Source of the DNA: Lonsdalea britannica
Lineage (GTDB): Bacteria > Pseudomonadota > Gammaproteobacteria > Enterobacterales > Enterobacteriaceae
Assembly: GCF_946477055.1 (NCBI RefSeq)
Contig: NZ_CAMKXG010000075.1
Location: 1 to 13,594, forward strand
Direction of reading: 5' to 3'
DNA length: 13,594 bases
Part shown: piece by piece, positions 1 to 6,498 of the stretch
How the letters are laid out: every line of letters begins with the position of its first letter
How positions within the stretch are numbered: position 1 is the first letter of the stretch
Position numbers and translations under genes: made by a program
The notes under the pieces: model-generated
Database searches by the model: none
What the model was told of the DNA's origin: nothing
Seen by the model: only the letters and a program-made list of their open reading frames with translations

Positions 1-40
1 ATGCGCAACTTATTGTTATGTAAATGAACGATATGCCATG

Positions 41-67
41 AAAAAACCGCCAAATTGGCGGTTTAAT
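41..67 (-). terminator. Rho-independent terminator (minus strand, possibly bidirectional)
   Basis: An 8-bp perfect stem (44-51 with 57-64, arms AAACCGCC/GGCGGTTT) surrounds a 5-base loop. Read on the minus strand it ends in a run of six T (plus-strand A at 41-46), so it works best for minus-strand transcription. It lies 12-15 bases after the stop codon of the open minus-strand fragment at 79-270, which it would terminate. The plus-strand side is followed only by a weak AATTTT, so a second role for a gene left of the window is possible but less supported. Confidence 0.8.
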
Positions 68-78
68 TTTCCCTGGCG

Positions 79-270
79 TCAGCCTTTATTTTTAGTATGC
101 AGACGCATAATGACATCAGGGCTGTTTGTTTTATAAACGTTTATACAGATCACTTTTACCATTTCGATCGGTATTAGCGATCGCGTTGTGAGGTTATGCT
201 GCTGTCCGATGCGTAAGGGCGTTGGTGGAATTTCTTGTGGGTAGATACTGATGTTGTCATATGGGGTGCC
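79..270 (-). pseudogene. 3' remnant of an unrecognised minus-strand gene
   Basis: Reading the minus strand from 270 down to the TGA at 79-81 gives 63 open codons ending in ...VIMRLHTKNKG. An in-frame stop (TAA, 271-273) closes it upstream, and there is no plausible start codon with a ribosome binding site near that end, so what is left looks like a gene tail cut off at about 265-275. The composition is protein-like (for example RIGQQHNLTTRSLIPIEMVK), and a good minus-strand terminator follows directly, as expected at the true 3' end of a gene. I do not recognise the family. The truncation point lies just outside the IS630 remnant, in a rearranged stretch. An alternative is a chance open frame; the terminator position argues against this but does not exclude it. 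Confidence 0.5.
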
Positions 271-293
271 TTAGGTTGAGAATTGACTCATTT

Positions 294-386
294 ATGTACG
301 ATTTCACTATCACCAAGTACGACCCGTCCCGACGTAGCCTTGGCTCTAAATATATTCCCCTGCGGTTATATGAAATAATCCTTATA
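294..386 (+). pseudogene. Possible 5' stub of a small immunity-like gene, cut by the IS630 remnant
   Basis: An ATG at 294 opens a frame starting MYDFTITKYDPSRR. This resembles, from memory, the start of a family of small bacterial proteins that begin with a similar ITKY(N/D)P motif and are sometimes found near polymorphic toxins; the assignment is weak. The similarity stops after about 14-20 residues, and the frame then runs into the proposed left end of the IS630 element at about 387, so any such gene is destroyed. No good ribosome binding site stands in front of the ATG. It could equally be chance coding similarity. Confidence 0.3.
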
Positions 387-1462
387 TACCCGTTTTCATT
401 GAAACTGCTTGATTTCATGCTGTCAGGGGATCATGTTCAAACCATGAACATCAGACTCTCACCTGAACAGTTGCAGCCCTTGAGGCTCAGCACCGACAAA
501 GTCGTGACCGCCGTGTCTGCGACAGAATTCGCTGTGTGCTCCTATCTGCTCAGGGCTGGTCAACCGCCATGATTGCCCGGTCCCAGCTTATTCACGAGAC
601 CACCGTCCTGCGCCATATCGCGGATTATATTGATGAGGGCAAGCTGACCTCTGACAACGGCGGCTCACAGGAGCACCTCTGTTCTGCACACTCAGCAGAA
701 CTGATTTGTTTGCTGACCGCTGACGTCTATGTGACCACAACCAGTGTTGTTGCCCTTGTCAGGGAGCGTTTCGGTGTGTCTTACTCTGTTCCGGGTATGA
801 ACAAATGGCTTCACCGCAACGGTTTTTCCTGGAAAAAACCGACAGGCGTCCCTCATAAGTTCAGCAAGAAAAACAGCAGCAGTTCATGGCTGGATATGAG
901 GCTCTTAAGCTCACTGCGGGTGATAAGATAAAGAACCCATCCTGTTTATGGATGCGGTGCATCCCACTCAGTCAACGAAACTGAGTGGTGGCTGGATACG
1001 CAGGGGTGAGCGGAAACCGGTTAAAACCACCGGCAGCCGTACCCGGATGAATATTATCGGGGCACTCTGTCTGAACGACATCGCACGGACTGTGACCTGC
1101 GATTATGCACAGATTAATGCCAGAACCATATGTGCGTTTTTCATCGCCATCCGGCAGACTTATCCGGTCAGGCAGAAAATACATCTCATCCTGGATGGTG
1201 CGCCGTATCACCGGGCCTCACTGGTGCAGGACTGGGCGGTGGTGATGAATATTGCCCCTTACAGTCCGAATCTGAATCCGGTAGAGCGGTTGTGGAAGGT
1301 CATGAATGAACATGTCCGGAACAACCGCTACTTCGCCACAGCGAAAACTTTCCGGGCGGCAATAAACGGATTTTTCAGCGATACCTTGCCAGTGATAGGA
1401 AGGATGCTTGGTTGTCGTATTAACGATAATTTTCAGAAAGTTAAATCAGAATCTTTGGGGTA
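387..1462 (+). mobile_element. Degenerate IS630-family insertion sequence
   Basis: The transposase pseudogene at 444-1463 defines the element. Proposed ends are inference: IS630 elements insert at TA, and a TACCC at 387-391 (inside TATACCC, 385-391) faces GGGTA at 1458-1462, giving about 1.08 kb, which suits the family. Beyond these five bases the two ends show little inverted similarity, so the boundaries could be off by tens of bases. The left end also resembles the tips of the 103-bp repeat at 2348-2450. The element is not autonomous because its transposase is broken. Confidence 0.55.
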
Positions 1463-1463
1463 A
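444..1463 (+). pseudogene. IS630-family transposase, four lesions
   Basis: The translation is spread over three frames: MNIRLSPEQLQP from 444, then a frame containing CVLLSAQGWSTAMIARSQL (helix-turn-helix region) and GMNKWLHRNGFSWKKP, then FMDAVHPTQ to the stop at 1463. The lesions can be placed: one base lost near 477-481 (continuing as EAQHRQSRDRR), one base lost near 864-868 (continuing as EKQQQFMAGYEALK), and a tandem duplication GATAA at 922-926 and 927-931. The acidic triad survives: Asp in FMDAVHP, Asp in LILDGAPYH and Glu in NPVERLWK. Only 29 residues separate the second Asp and the Glu, where the family has about 34, so 15 bases are missing near 1254, removing most of the conserved LHYLPPYSP segment. 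It cannot make active transposase. Confidence 0.9.
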
Positions 1464-1535
1464 TGGATTATAACTGTGAACTTAATATTCAATCGCTGAT
1501 AAAAAATTGCTGTTTGTACGATTGAGGCGGGAAAT

Positions 1536-2324
1536 ATGGAAAAGAACATACCTGACACAATTCGACGGCAGGTGGATGTCGCCTGTGAACTCGTCACCCG
1601 GATTATTGATTGCAATTTGATAGCTATTCATTTGTATGGTTCTGCGGTTGAAGGTGGCTTGAAGCCCCATAGCGACATTGATTTGCTAGTCACAATACGA
1701 GAACCGCTTGATACTATCCAACGGAAAGCTTTGATGCAGGGATTTCTGGCAATGTCTGCGCCACCCGGGATCTCTGATAACTATCGAGCGCTGGAGGTCA
1801 CTATAGTTTTGTATTCACACGTGGTGCCATGGCAATACCCACCGTCAAGAGAAATGCAGTTTGGCGAATGGTTGCGTAACGATATCCAACTCGGAATTTA
1901 TGAACCGGCACAACCAGATCCCGATATTTCCATTCTTCTGACCAATGCGCGTAAGGCCAGCGTACCAATAATCGGAGAAAGCGCCGAGGCGCTATTTGAT
2001 GCCATACCTAAAAGGGATTTGTTACAAACATTTCGATATATCCTTGAACTGTGGAAAGAGCCGTCGGATTTACAGGGCGATGAACTTAATATCATCCTGA
2101 CACTGGCGCGTATTTGGTACAGCGTCGCTACCGGAGCTATTGTCTCCAAGGACGAGGCGGCAGCTTGGCTAACTCCGCAACTGCCCGTCGAGCATGCCAC
2201 CACACTGCAAATGGCCCGCTCGGAGTATCTGGGGTTAACCGAAAAGAATTGGGACGAGTCTGTGCCATCTGTAGAATGCTTTGTAAGGTATGCAAAAGCA
2301 CACATCATCGAGTTGCTCAAATAG
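1536..2324 (+). CDS. aadA: Aminoglycoside nucleotidyltransferase, ANT(3'')/AadA type
   Basis: The 262-residue protein should transfer AMP from ATP to streptomycin (3'') and spectinomycin (9) in the cytoplasm, giving resistance. The nucleotidyltransferase motif is GSAVEGGLKPHSDIDLLV at residues 35-52, with metal ligands Asp47 and Asp49. Glu87 (ALEVT), Trp112, Trp173, Asp178 and Asp182 all fall at the numbers described for the Salmonella AadA enzyme, including the catalytic base and the residues that recognise streptomycin. The C-terminal helical domain (from about 160) contains LWKEPSDLQGDELNIILTLARIW. Length is normal and the frame is intact. The ATG is preceded by GAGGCGGG at a suitable distance. 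There is no integron integrase and no visible attC site, so it is a lone chromosomal gene, like the cryptic Salmonella aadA, between an IS remnant and a MITE. Expression is not predictable from the sequence. Confidence 0.93.
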   Translation: MEKNIPDTIRRQVDVACELVTRIIDCNLIAIHLYGSAVEGGLKPHSDIDLLVTIREPLDTIQRKALMQGFLAMSAPPGISDNYRALEVTIVLYSHVVPWQYPPSREMQFGEWLRNDIQLGIYEPAQPDPDISILLTNARKASVPIIGESAEALFDAIPKRDLLQTFRYILELWKEPSDLQGDELNIILTLARIWYSVATGAIVSKDEAAAWLTPQLPVEHATTLQMARSEYLGLTEKNWDESVPSVECFVRYAKAHIIELLK

Positions 2325-2347
2325 ATTATAACGTACTAAGCAGATCA

Positions 2348-2450
2348 TATACCCAAGTAACTTCAAGATGCAGGATGGTAGCACTCAAATAAGTTACCCT
2401 TAATTTTGCCTTGGGTTCATGCTCCTGCAACTTGAAGTATGATGGGTATA
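2348..2450. repeat. 103-bp palindromic MITE-like repeat
   Basis: Terminal inverted repeats of 27 bp (2348-2374 and 2424-2450) match at 22 positions. Both begin TATACCCA and share ACTTCAAG and TGCAGG; the mismatches are one block of four and one single base. The 49-bp interior has no ORF. Ends of the form TA-TACCC...GGGTA-TA fit insertion at a TA dinucleotide, the target of IS630/Tc1-type transposases. Similar TATACCC...CTTCAAGTTGC sequences are, to my knowledge, scattered in intergenic regions of several Enterobacterales. A transcript would fold into a long hairpin, so it may also affect read-through from aadA into the next gene. Confidence 0.8.
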
Positions 2451-2499
2451 GATAAAAACCCTCTTTTACTCGGCTCATTGTTTCTATGGTTATTCTGTA

Positions 2500-2530
2500 T
2501 TGGAAAAATACTTTTTTATGCTGATACAAT
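2500..2530 (+). promoter_or_regulatory. Candidate promoter for the DUF4034-like gene
   Basis: TACAAT at 2525-2530 is a fair -10 hexamer, 34 bases before the ATG at 2564. The best -35 match is TTGGAA at 2500-2505, but the 19-base spacer is longer than ideal. The MITE upstream separates this promoter from aadA. Prediction by eye only. Confidence 0.3.
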
Positions 2531-2563
2531 CCGACCCATCTGTTCAGAGCTGGATGATTAATC

Positions 2564-4585
2564 ATGCAATCTCTCGTTGAAATATATGACTTACAACAAC
2601 AACTGAAGCTTAATTTAGCCCAAAAAAAATATCAGGACGTCGAGGCGCTGTTTGCGCGGTTGCATGGCCAAGATTTACAGCAAGCACTTCACATACAGTT
2701 TATTTTTAATCACCAGGTTGATGATCACGGCGTGATTTTGTCACAGCTCCACGCTTGGCAGCAGGAAATGCCGGAAAGTTATTATCCTTATGCCTTTTTT
2801 GCGAGTTTTTGGCATGCAATTGCTGCCAAAGAACGTGGCATACAAACCATGGATCGGGTGACTGCCGCGCAGCAATTGAAGTTTAGCGTGGCTAATGACC
2901 AGTTTTTTTATTGGGCATTGAAAACGCTGGAGCTTAACCCTCAGTGTATCGCGGTATACACTAAGTTGTTAAAAGCTTCAGGCCAATTTGGTTTGCCTCA
3001 CTGGTTAGAACTGACCATCACACAACCTATTCCTTTTTCATGTGAGTCTTATAATGAAGAGGCCAATGCCTATTTAGCCTCATTCGAGGAATATATAGCG
3101 CCGCAGGGTTTAATTAATATAACGCTATCCTCACCTACGGATAAAGAACAGGCTTTCACGCCATTCTATTGGTTGAGGCATATTCTGTCGGTGGATCATG
3201 AGAATATTGAGTCAAGAAAAACCGTGATCAGGTTCTTATCGCCAAGGTGGTATGGCGATGATAAATATGAAAAAGTTGATCGTTTTTTATCAAGTGATTA
3301 TTGCAATGATTTATCTGCAACGCAGATAAACATATTACAGCGTGAAAAAGAATACGATCAACTTACGGCATACAATACTTTGCCTTTGGTCAATTATCGA
3401 AAATCATTAGATAAGCGTGAAAAACAATTCACAGCATTAGTGAATACTCATCTTACTGATGAGGAAGACTCGCTGACGCTATTTGAATACATCGACTTCT
3501 GCTACCATATTTTGACGACTGCGCCCGATGAGCCTCAAAAGTCAAAAGATAATAGGGTGAAGAGTATTTATGTGTCATTACACCATATTGTTAAATTGGC
3601 ATCGCCCTGGATTATATTTTATCGAGCATATGATATTTTCAATATCCTCATCTCACTGATGAAGATTTATGAATTTGAAGATAACCTAAATGTGTTTGAC
3701 GATCTGTCTAGTCAAACGCAATACCGTAATTCAAGCTCTTCGATAGAGATGTTATACCGGGCATTAGCCGCAAATTTCCCATTGGGGAAAATTAACCTTG
3801 CCGATCAGCGTGAAAGTATTGAACGTGACTATTTCACCGTTGAGAGCGCTTTTGATTACAACCTCTTCAGATTGCATATCTTTATCCTGTGTAAAGTCGG
3901 CTATGCCGCTTCAATAAAGCCCGTCTTGGAAAAATTTGCCACTGCGAATCAGGCAATTAACGCATCCATACTGTGCTACGAAGTCTATCAGGGGAATACG
4001 CCGACACTGGCCGAGATGCTTTCAATCCAGCCAGATACGGATAAAGCAAATACGTTTTTAAATATCGCAATGCGGCAGCGATCTTCGCAGGCGATTTTGA
4101 TTAAGTCTCGTGATTTGGAGACTTTAATTGAGCAGAGTGAGCATCCGTCAGAGAAGTCAGACCTTGCGATCGAACGAGAGAGGCTCTTAAAACTTAATAT
4201 TCAGCTGGGGGATGCGGTATCTCAGTACGATTATGCCTGTAGCTTAATCGCTTCTGGCGAAGAGCAGCAGATCCACCAAGGGCTGTTCGTTGAGGCACCC
4301 AAAGTTCTGTCCGAAGCGCGTGTCAGGTTGGATCAGCTGGCATACATCGCCTATCTCTATGCCTTTTGTGCCTTCAATGCCCGTGGAATGAGCAAAAACC
4401 TGTTTGTTATGGATTTTTGGATTCATTTGGCTATCGCGTGGGATCCAGATCCTAACTATCTAAATTTCTTGAAAAAGGTGAAAGAGGCAACGGCATTAAA
4501 ACCTCTGTATAGTTACTACCTGAAAAGAGATAAAGGTAAGGTATCCGAAGAAATGAAAAAAATAATCAATGATGTGAGCTACTAG
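2564..4585 (+). CDS. DUF4034-like helical-repeat protein, function unknown
   Basis: This 673-residue protein has no signal peptide or membrane span and is probably cytoplasmic. Residues about 60-140 contain a pattern typical of DUF4034 proteins: SYYPYAFFASFWHAIAAKERG, followed by a helix pair and ALKTLELNPQCIAVYTKLLKA, which reads like a tetratricopeptide repeat. A second family-like motif, FLSPRWYGDDKYEKVDRFL, follows at about 225-245. The C-terminal third is again short helical repeats of Sel1/TPR flavour (DAVSQYDYACSLIASGEE, then LAYIAYLYAFCAFNARGMSKN), suggesting a protein-binding scaffold. No catalytic motif was seen. The start is the first ATG of the frame, with a weak GGA nine bases upstream. 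The gene is visibly richer in A+T than the ynb genes downstream, which may mean acquisition by transfer. The 37-residue membrane protein at 4599 follows after 13 bases. The family assignment is from pattern memory and is moderately sure. Confidence 0.75.
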   Translation: MQSLVEIYDLQQQLKLNLAQKKYQDVEALFARLHGQDLQQALHIQFIFNHQVDDHGVILSQLHAWQQEMPESYYPYAFFASFWHAIAAKERGIQTMDRVTAAQQLKFSVANDQFFYWALKTLELNPQCIAVYTKLLKASGQFGLPHWLELTITQPIPFSCESYNEEANAYLASFEEYIAPQGLINITLSSPTDKEQAFTPFYWLRHILSVDHENIESRKTVIRFLSPRWYGDDKYEKVDRFLSSDYCNDLSATQINILQREKEYDQLTAYNTLPLVNYRKSLDKREKQFTALVNTHLTDEEDSLTLFEYIDFCYHILTTAPDEPQKSKDNRVKSIYVSLHHIVKLASPWIIFYRAYDIFNILISLMKIYEFEDNLNVFDDLSSQTQYRNSSSSIEMLYRALAANFPLGKINLADQRESIERDYFTVESAFDYNLFRLHIFILCKVGYAASIKPVLEKFATANQAINASILCYEVYQGNTPTLAEMLSIQPDTDKANTFLNIAMRQRSSQAILIKSRDLETLIEQSEHPSEKSDLAIERERLLKLNIQLGDAVSQYDYACSLIASGEEQQIHQGLFVEAPKVLSEARVRLDQLAYIAYLYAFCAFNARGMSKNLFVMDFWIHLAIAWDPDPNYLNFLKKVKEATALKPLYSYYLKRDKGKVSEEMKKIINDVSY

Positions 4586-4598
4586 AGGAGCTTTAGCG

Positions 4599-4712
4599 AT
4601 GCAGATCGTTCTGATTATTCTCTTTGTCTTGGTGATGTTCATTTTCGTCAGGCCGAAATTACTCAAAGCGCAAAAACAAGCCACGACGGTGATGTTGCCA
4701 AGAAAGAAGTAA
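4599..4712 (+). CDS. Small single-span membrane protein (37 residues)
   Basis: ATG at 4599 follows a strong GAGGAG (4585-4590) with 8 bases between. The product has one hydrophobic helix, residues 2-17 (QIVLIILFVLVMFIFV), then a basic tail rich in Lys and Arg ending PRKK, so it should sit in the inner membrane with the tail probably in the cytoplasm. It starts 13 bases after the stop of the DUF4034-like gene and is surely co-transcribed with it, which suggests the two work together, perhaps with the small protein holding the larger one at the membrane (inference). No homologue is recognised. The strong ribosome binding site and clean reading frame make it more than a chance ORF. Confidence 0.7.
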   Translation: MQIVLIILFVLVMFIFVRPKLLKAQKQATTVMLPRKK

Positions 4713-4816
4713 TATTCCTTTAGCATTTTTCAAAGAGGTTAGTAAGCGGACATTGTCGACTCACCCGTCTTTTTCACAGGAAGAGGGCGGGGAATCTTCA
4801 TCTAAGGAATAGAACG

Positions 4817-4864
4817 ATGCATGACTTTCAACATGGACAGGAGTTGCCGAGTGACGCTGTATGA
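4817..4864 (+). CDS. Putative leader peptide of ynbA (15 residues)
   Basis: ATG at 4817 has AAGGAA (4804-4809) seven bases upstream and encodes MHDFQHGQELPSDAV before TGA at 4862-4864. The ORF covers the ynbA ribosome binding site and overlaps the ynbA start by 14 bases in another frame, so translating it would open or re-initiate at ynbA. No sequence similarity is recognised. E. coli has small proteins annotated near ynbA, but I cannot say whether this matches one of them. Confidence 0.4.
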   Translation: MHDFQHGQELPSDAV

Positions 4865-5453
4865 CATTAAGCCGAAATTTCAAAACCTTTTAAGGCCTGC
4901 CGTCGCGACATTACATCGTTGGGGAATCACGGCAAACCAGGTGACGCTGCTCGCGATGGGGCTATCGGTGGCTCTGGGAAGTGTCTTGATGTTATATCCG
5001 GTTCCTGTCCTGTTCAGTTCCCTGCCGATATATTTGTTCTTTCGTATGGCGCTGAATGCGATGGATGGCATGCTGGCGCGGGAATTCAATCAACAGACAA
5101 CGCTGGGCGCGATTCTCAACGAAGTCGGGGATATTGTCTCCGACGCGGCGCTCTATCTCCCGTTCGCTTTCTTGTCAGGCGTTTGGCCTGGCTGGGTTGT
5201 CCTTGTCGTTTTGCTTGCCGGGCTAACGGAGTTTTGTGGTGTCCTCACTCAAACATTAACGCATCAGAGAAACTATCGTGGTCCGCTGGGCAAAAGCGAT
5301 CGCGCATTGCTGTTTGGCGCATTAGGTCTCGGCATCGCCCTCTGGGCGCAATATGCTGTTTTAGTGAATATCGTATTGATGATTGCGGTCTTATTACTTA
5401 TATGGACCTGCATTAACCGTTGTCGTGGGGCACTGGAGTCCAGCAATGCCTAG
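4851..5453 (+). CDS. ynbA: CDP-alcohol phosphatidyltransferase family protein YnbA
   Basis: A 200-residue integral membrane protein matching E. coli YnbA in length and in its start MTLYDIKPKFQNLLRP. The family exchanges CMP of CDP-diacylglycerol for an alcohol, forming a phosphodiester lipid; the alcohol used by YnbA is unknown. The signature lies at residues about 68-101: NAMDGMLAR, then GAILNEVGDIVSD. In the usual pattern DxxDG..AR..G...D...D the first and third Asp are Asn here, which would alter metal binding. About six membrane helices surround it. The GTG start at 4851 is preferred because AGGAG (4839-4843) stands seven bases before it and the family begins there; an in-frame ATG at 4821 would add ten residues lacking family character. 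The gene overlaps ynbB by 8 bases, so their translation is probably coupled. Confidence 0.9.
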   Translation: MTLYDIKPKFQNLLRPAVATLHRWGITANQVTLLAMGLSVALGSVLMLYPVPVLFSSLPIYLFFRMALNAMDGMLAREFNQQTTLGAILNEVGDIVSDAALYLPFAFLSGVWPGWVVLVVLLAGLTEFCGVLTQTLTHQRNYRGPLGKSDRALLFGALGLGIALWAQYAVLVNIVLMIAVLLLIWTCINRCRGALESSNA

Positions 5454-6375
5454 CGCAACTCACACGTTATATTATTGTCTGGGCGGTATATTCAGCATTG
5501 TACTCTTGGCGACAATAGCGATACTCCTACTGAAAAAATATCGCCCTCGGCAAGATTGGGTTGAGTTGCAGCAGAGGATGAACAGCTGGTGGATCATCGT
5601 TATCCTTTTCTCTTTAGCGATGATATCGCCGAAATGGCTCGCCCTGACGTTCTTTGGATGGATTAGCTTTCTATCGTTAAAAGAATATACCAGCCTGGCC
5701 CTAATACGGCCTTCAGAGAATATTCCTCTCTTGTGGATGTATGCGGCTATTCCCCTGCAATATCTTTTAATCGGCATGTCGTGGTATGGCATGTTCCTTA
5801 TTTTTATTCCTGTTTATCTGTTTTTGCTATTACCTGCTCGCATGGTCGCCATTGGCAATACCCGAGGTTTTTTGCATTCGGTGTCGGTGATGCATTGGGG
5901 CATGATGATGACCGTGTTTGCACTGAGCCACGTGGCTTTTTTACTGGTGTTACCAAAAGAAGGCGCTAGTGAGGGATCGCTGTTGGTCATATTCCTGGTC
6001 GCGTTGACGGAAATTAATGATATTGCTCAGTATCTTTGGGGTAAGTCGTTGGGGAAAATCAAGGTGACGCCCACCGTCAGCCCGAATAAAACCTTGGCGG
6101 GACTGCTGGGGGGAATCGGTACGACGACGTTGCTGGCCACAATATTAGGCCCGGTGCTGACGCAGATGAACTGGCTTTATTCATTAGGCGCAGGGATGAT
6201 TATCGGCGTCGGCGGATTTTGCGGTGATGTTGTGATGTCAGCGATTAAACGCGACTCCGGCGTTAAAGATACCGGTAATTTATTGCCGGGGCACGGCGGC
6301 ATATTAGACCGTCTGGACTCGCTGATTTATACCGCGCCATTGTTTTTCCATTTTTATTACTATTTATATTATTAA
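5446..6375 (+). CDS. ynbB: CDP-diacylglycerol synthase-like protein YnbB
   Basis: A 309-residue polytopic membrane protein of the CdsA family, which makes CDP-diacylglycerol from phosphatidate and CTP. The CdsA signature is complete near the C terminus: SAIKRDSGVKDTGNLLPGHG followed by GILDRLDS, with the Lys-Arg, Lys-Asp and His-Gly-Gly...Asp-Arg positions all present. ALTEINDIAQYLWGKSLGK, a family motif, lies around residue 190, and VSPNKTLAGLLGG follows. Eight or so hydrophobic helices are visible. The ATG at 5446 has GGAG seven bases upstream and lies inside the last codons of ynbA; a longer in-frame start at 5383 is buried in ynbA and lacks support. Beside ynbA, it likely supplies CDP-diacylglycerol to it. 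As a second copy beside the essential CdsA of the cell, it probably serves a special lipid. Confidence 0.92.
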   Translation: MPSATHTLYYCLGGIFSIVLLATIAILLLKKYRPRQDWVELQQRMNSWWIIVILFSLAMISPKWLALTFFGWISFLSLKEYTSLALIRPSENIPLLWMYAAIPLQYLLIGMSWYGMFLIFIPVYLFLLLPARMVAIGNTRGFLHSVSVMHWGMMMTVFALSHVAFLLVLPKEGASEGSLLVIFLVALTEINDIAQYLWGKSLGKIKVTPTVSPNKTLAGLLGGIGTTTLLATILGPVLTQMNWLYSLGAGMIIGVGGFCGDVVMSAIKRDSGVKDTGNLLPGHGGILDRLDSLIYTAPLFFHFYYYLYY

Positions 6376-6384
6376 GGTGTGCTC

Positions 6385-6498
6385 ATGAATCCCAATGCAC
6401 ACCCCGTATTTATTTTGCCTGTGACTTATCTTTTAAAAGATAACGTCTTAAATGGTTTTTTTACATCCCAGCGGAATGTCATAAGGGAAATATTATGA
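6385..6498 (+). CDS. Putative 37-residue protein between ynbB and ynbC
   Basis: AAGG at 6374-6377, overlapping the ynbB stop, stands seven bases before ATG 6385. The frame encodes MNPNAHPVFILPVTYLLKDN and continues for 17 more codons to a TGA whose bases overlap the ynbC ATG (ATGA, 6495-6498). It therefore fills the whole apparent gap of 119 bases between two co-transcribed genes. There is a moderately hydrophobic stretch at residues 7-17 but no clear membrane helix. No family is recognised. Spacing, ribosome binding site and overlap all fit a translated coupling ORF; conservation is untested. Confidence 0.5.
   Translation: MNPNAHPVFILPVTYLLKDNVLNGFFTSQRNVIREIL

Noticed and set aside
261..572. 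Plus-strand 103-codon ORF as a gene
   Set aside because: It is a chance chain of the upstream fragment, the IS left end and the first transposase codons, read past the frameshift near 480.
948..1463. Intact 171-residue transposase
   Set aside because: It is only the catalytic part of a longer broken IS630 transposase and lacks the DNA-binding region and five residues between Asp and Glu.
1464..1535. Integron attI/attC site in front of aadA
   Set aside because: No core site pair or cassette-like inverted structure could be found, and no integrase is present.
1898..2320. Minus-strand 140-codon ORF opposite aadA
   Set aside because: Antisense to a gene with all catalytic residues; composition is not protein-like.
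4713..4816. Terminator between the small membrane protein and ynbA
   Set aside because: No stable stem followed by T run was visible, so read-through into ynbA cannot be excluded.
4821..4850. ATG 4821 as the ynbA start
   Set aside because: It adds ten residues without family similarity; GTG 4851 has an AGGAG seven bases upstream and gives the expected N terminus.
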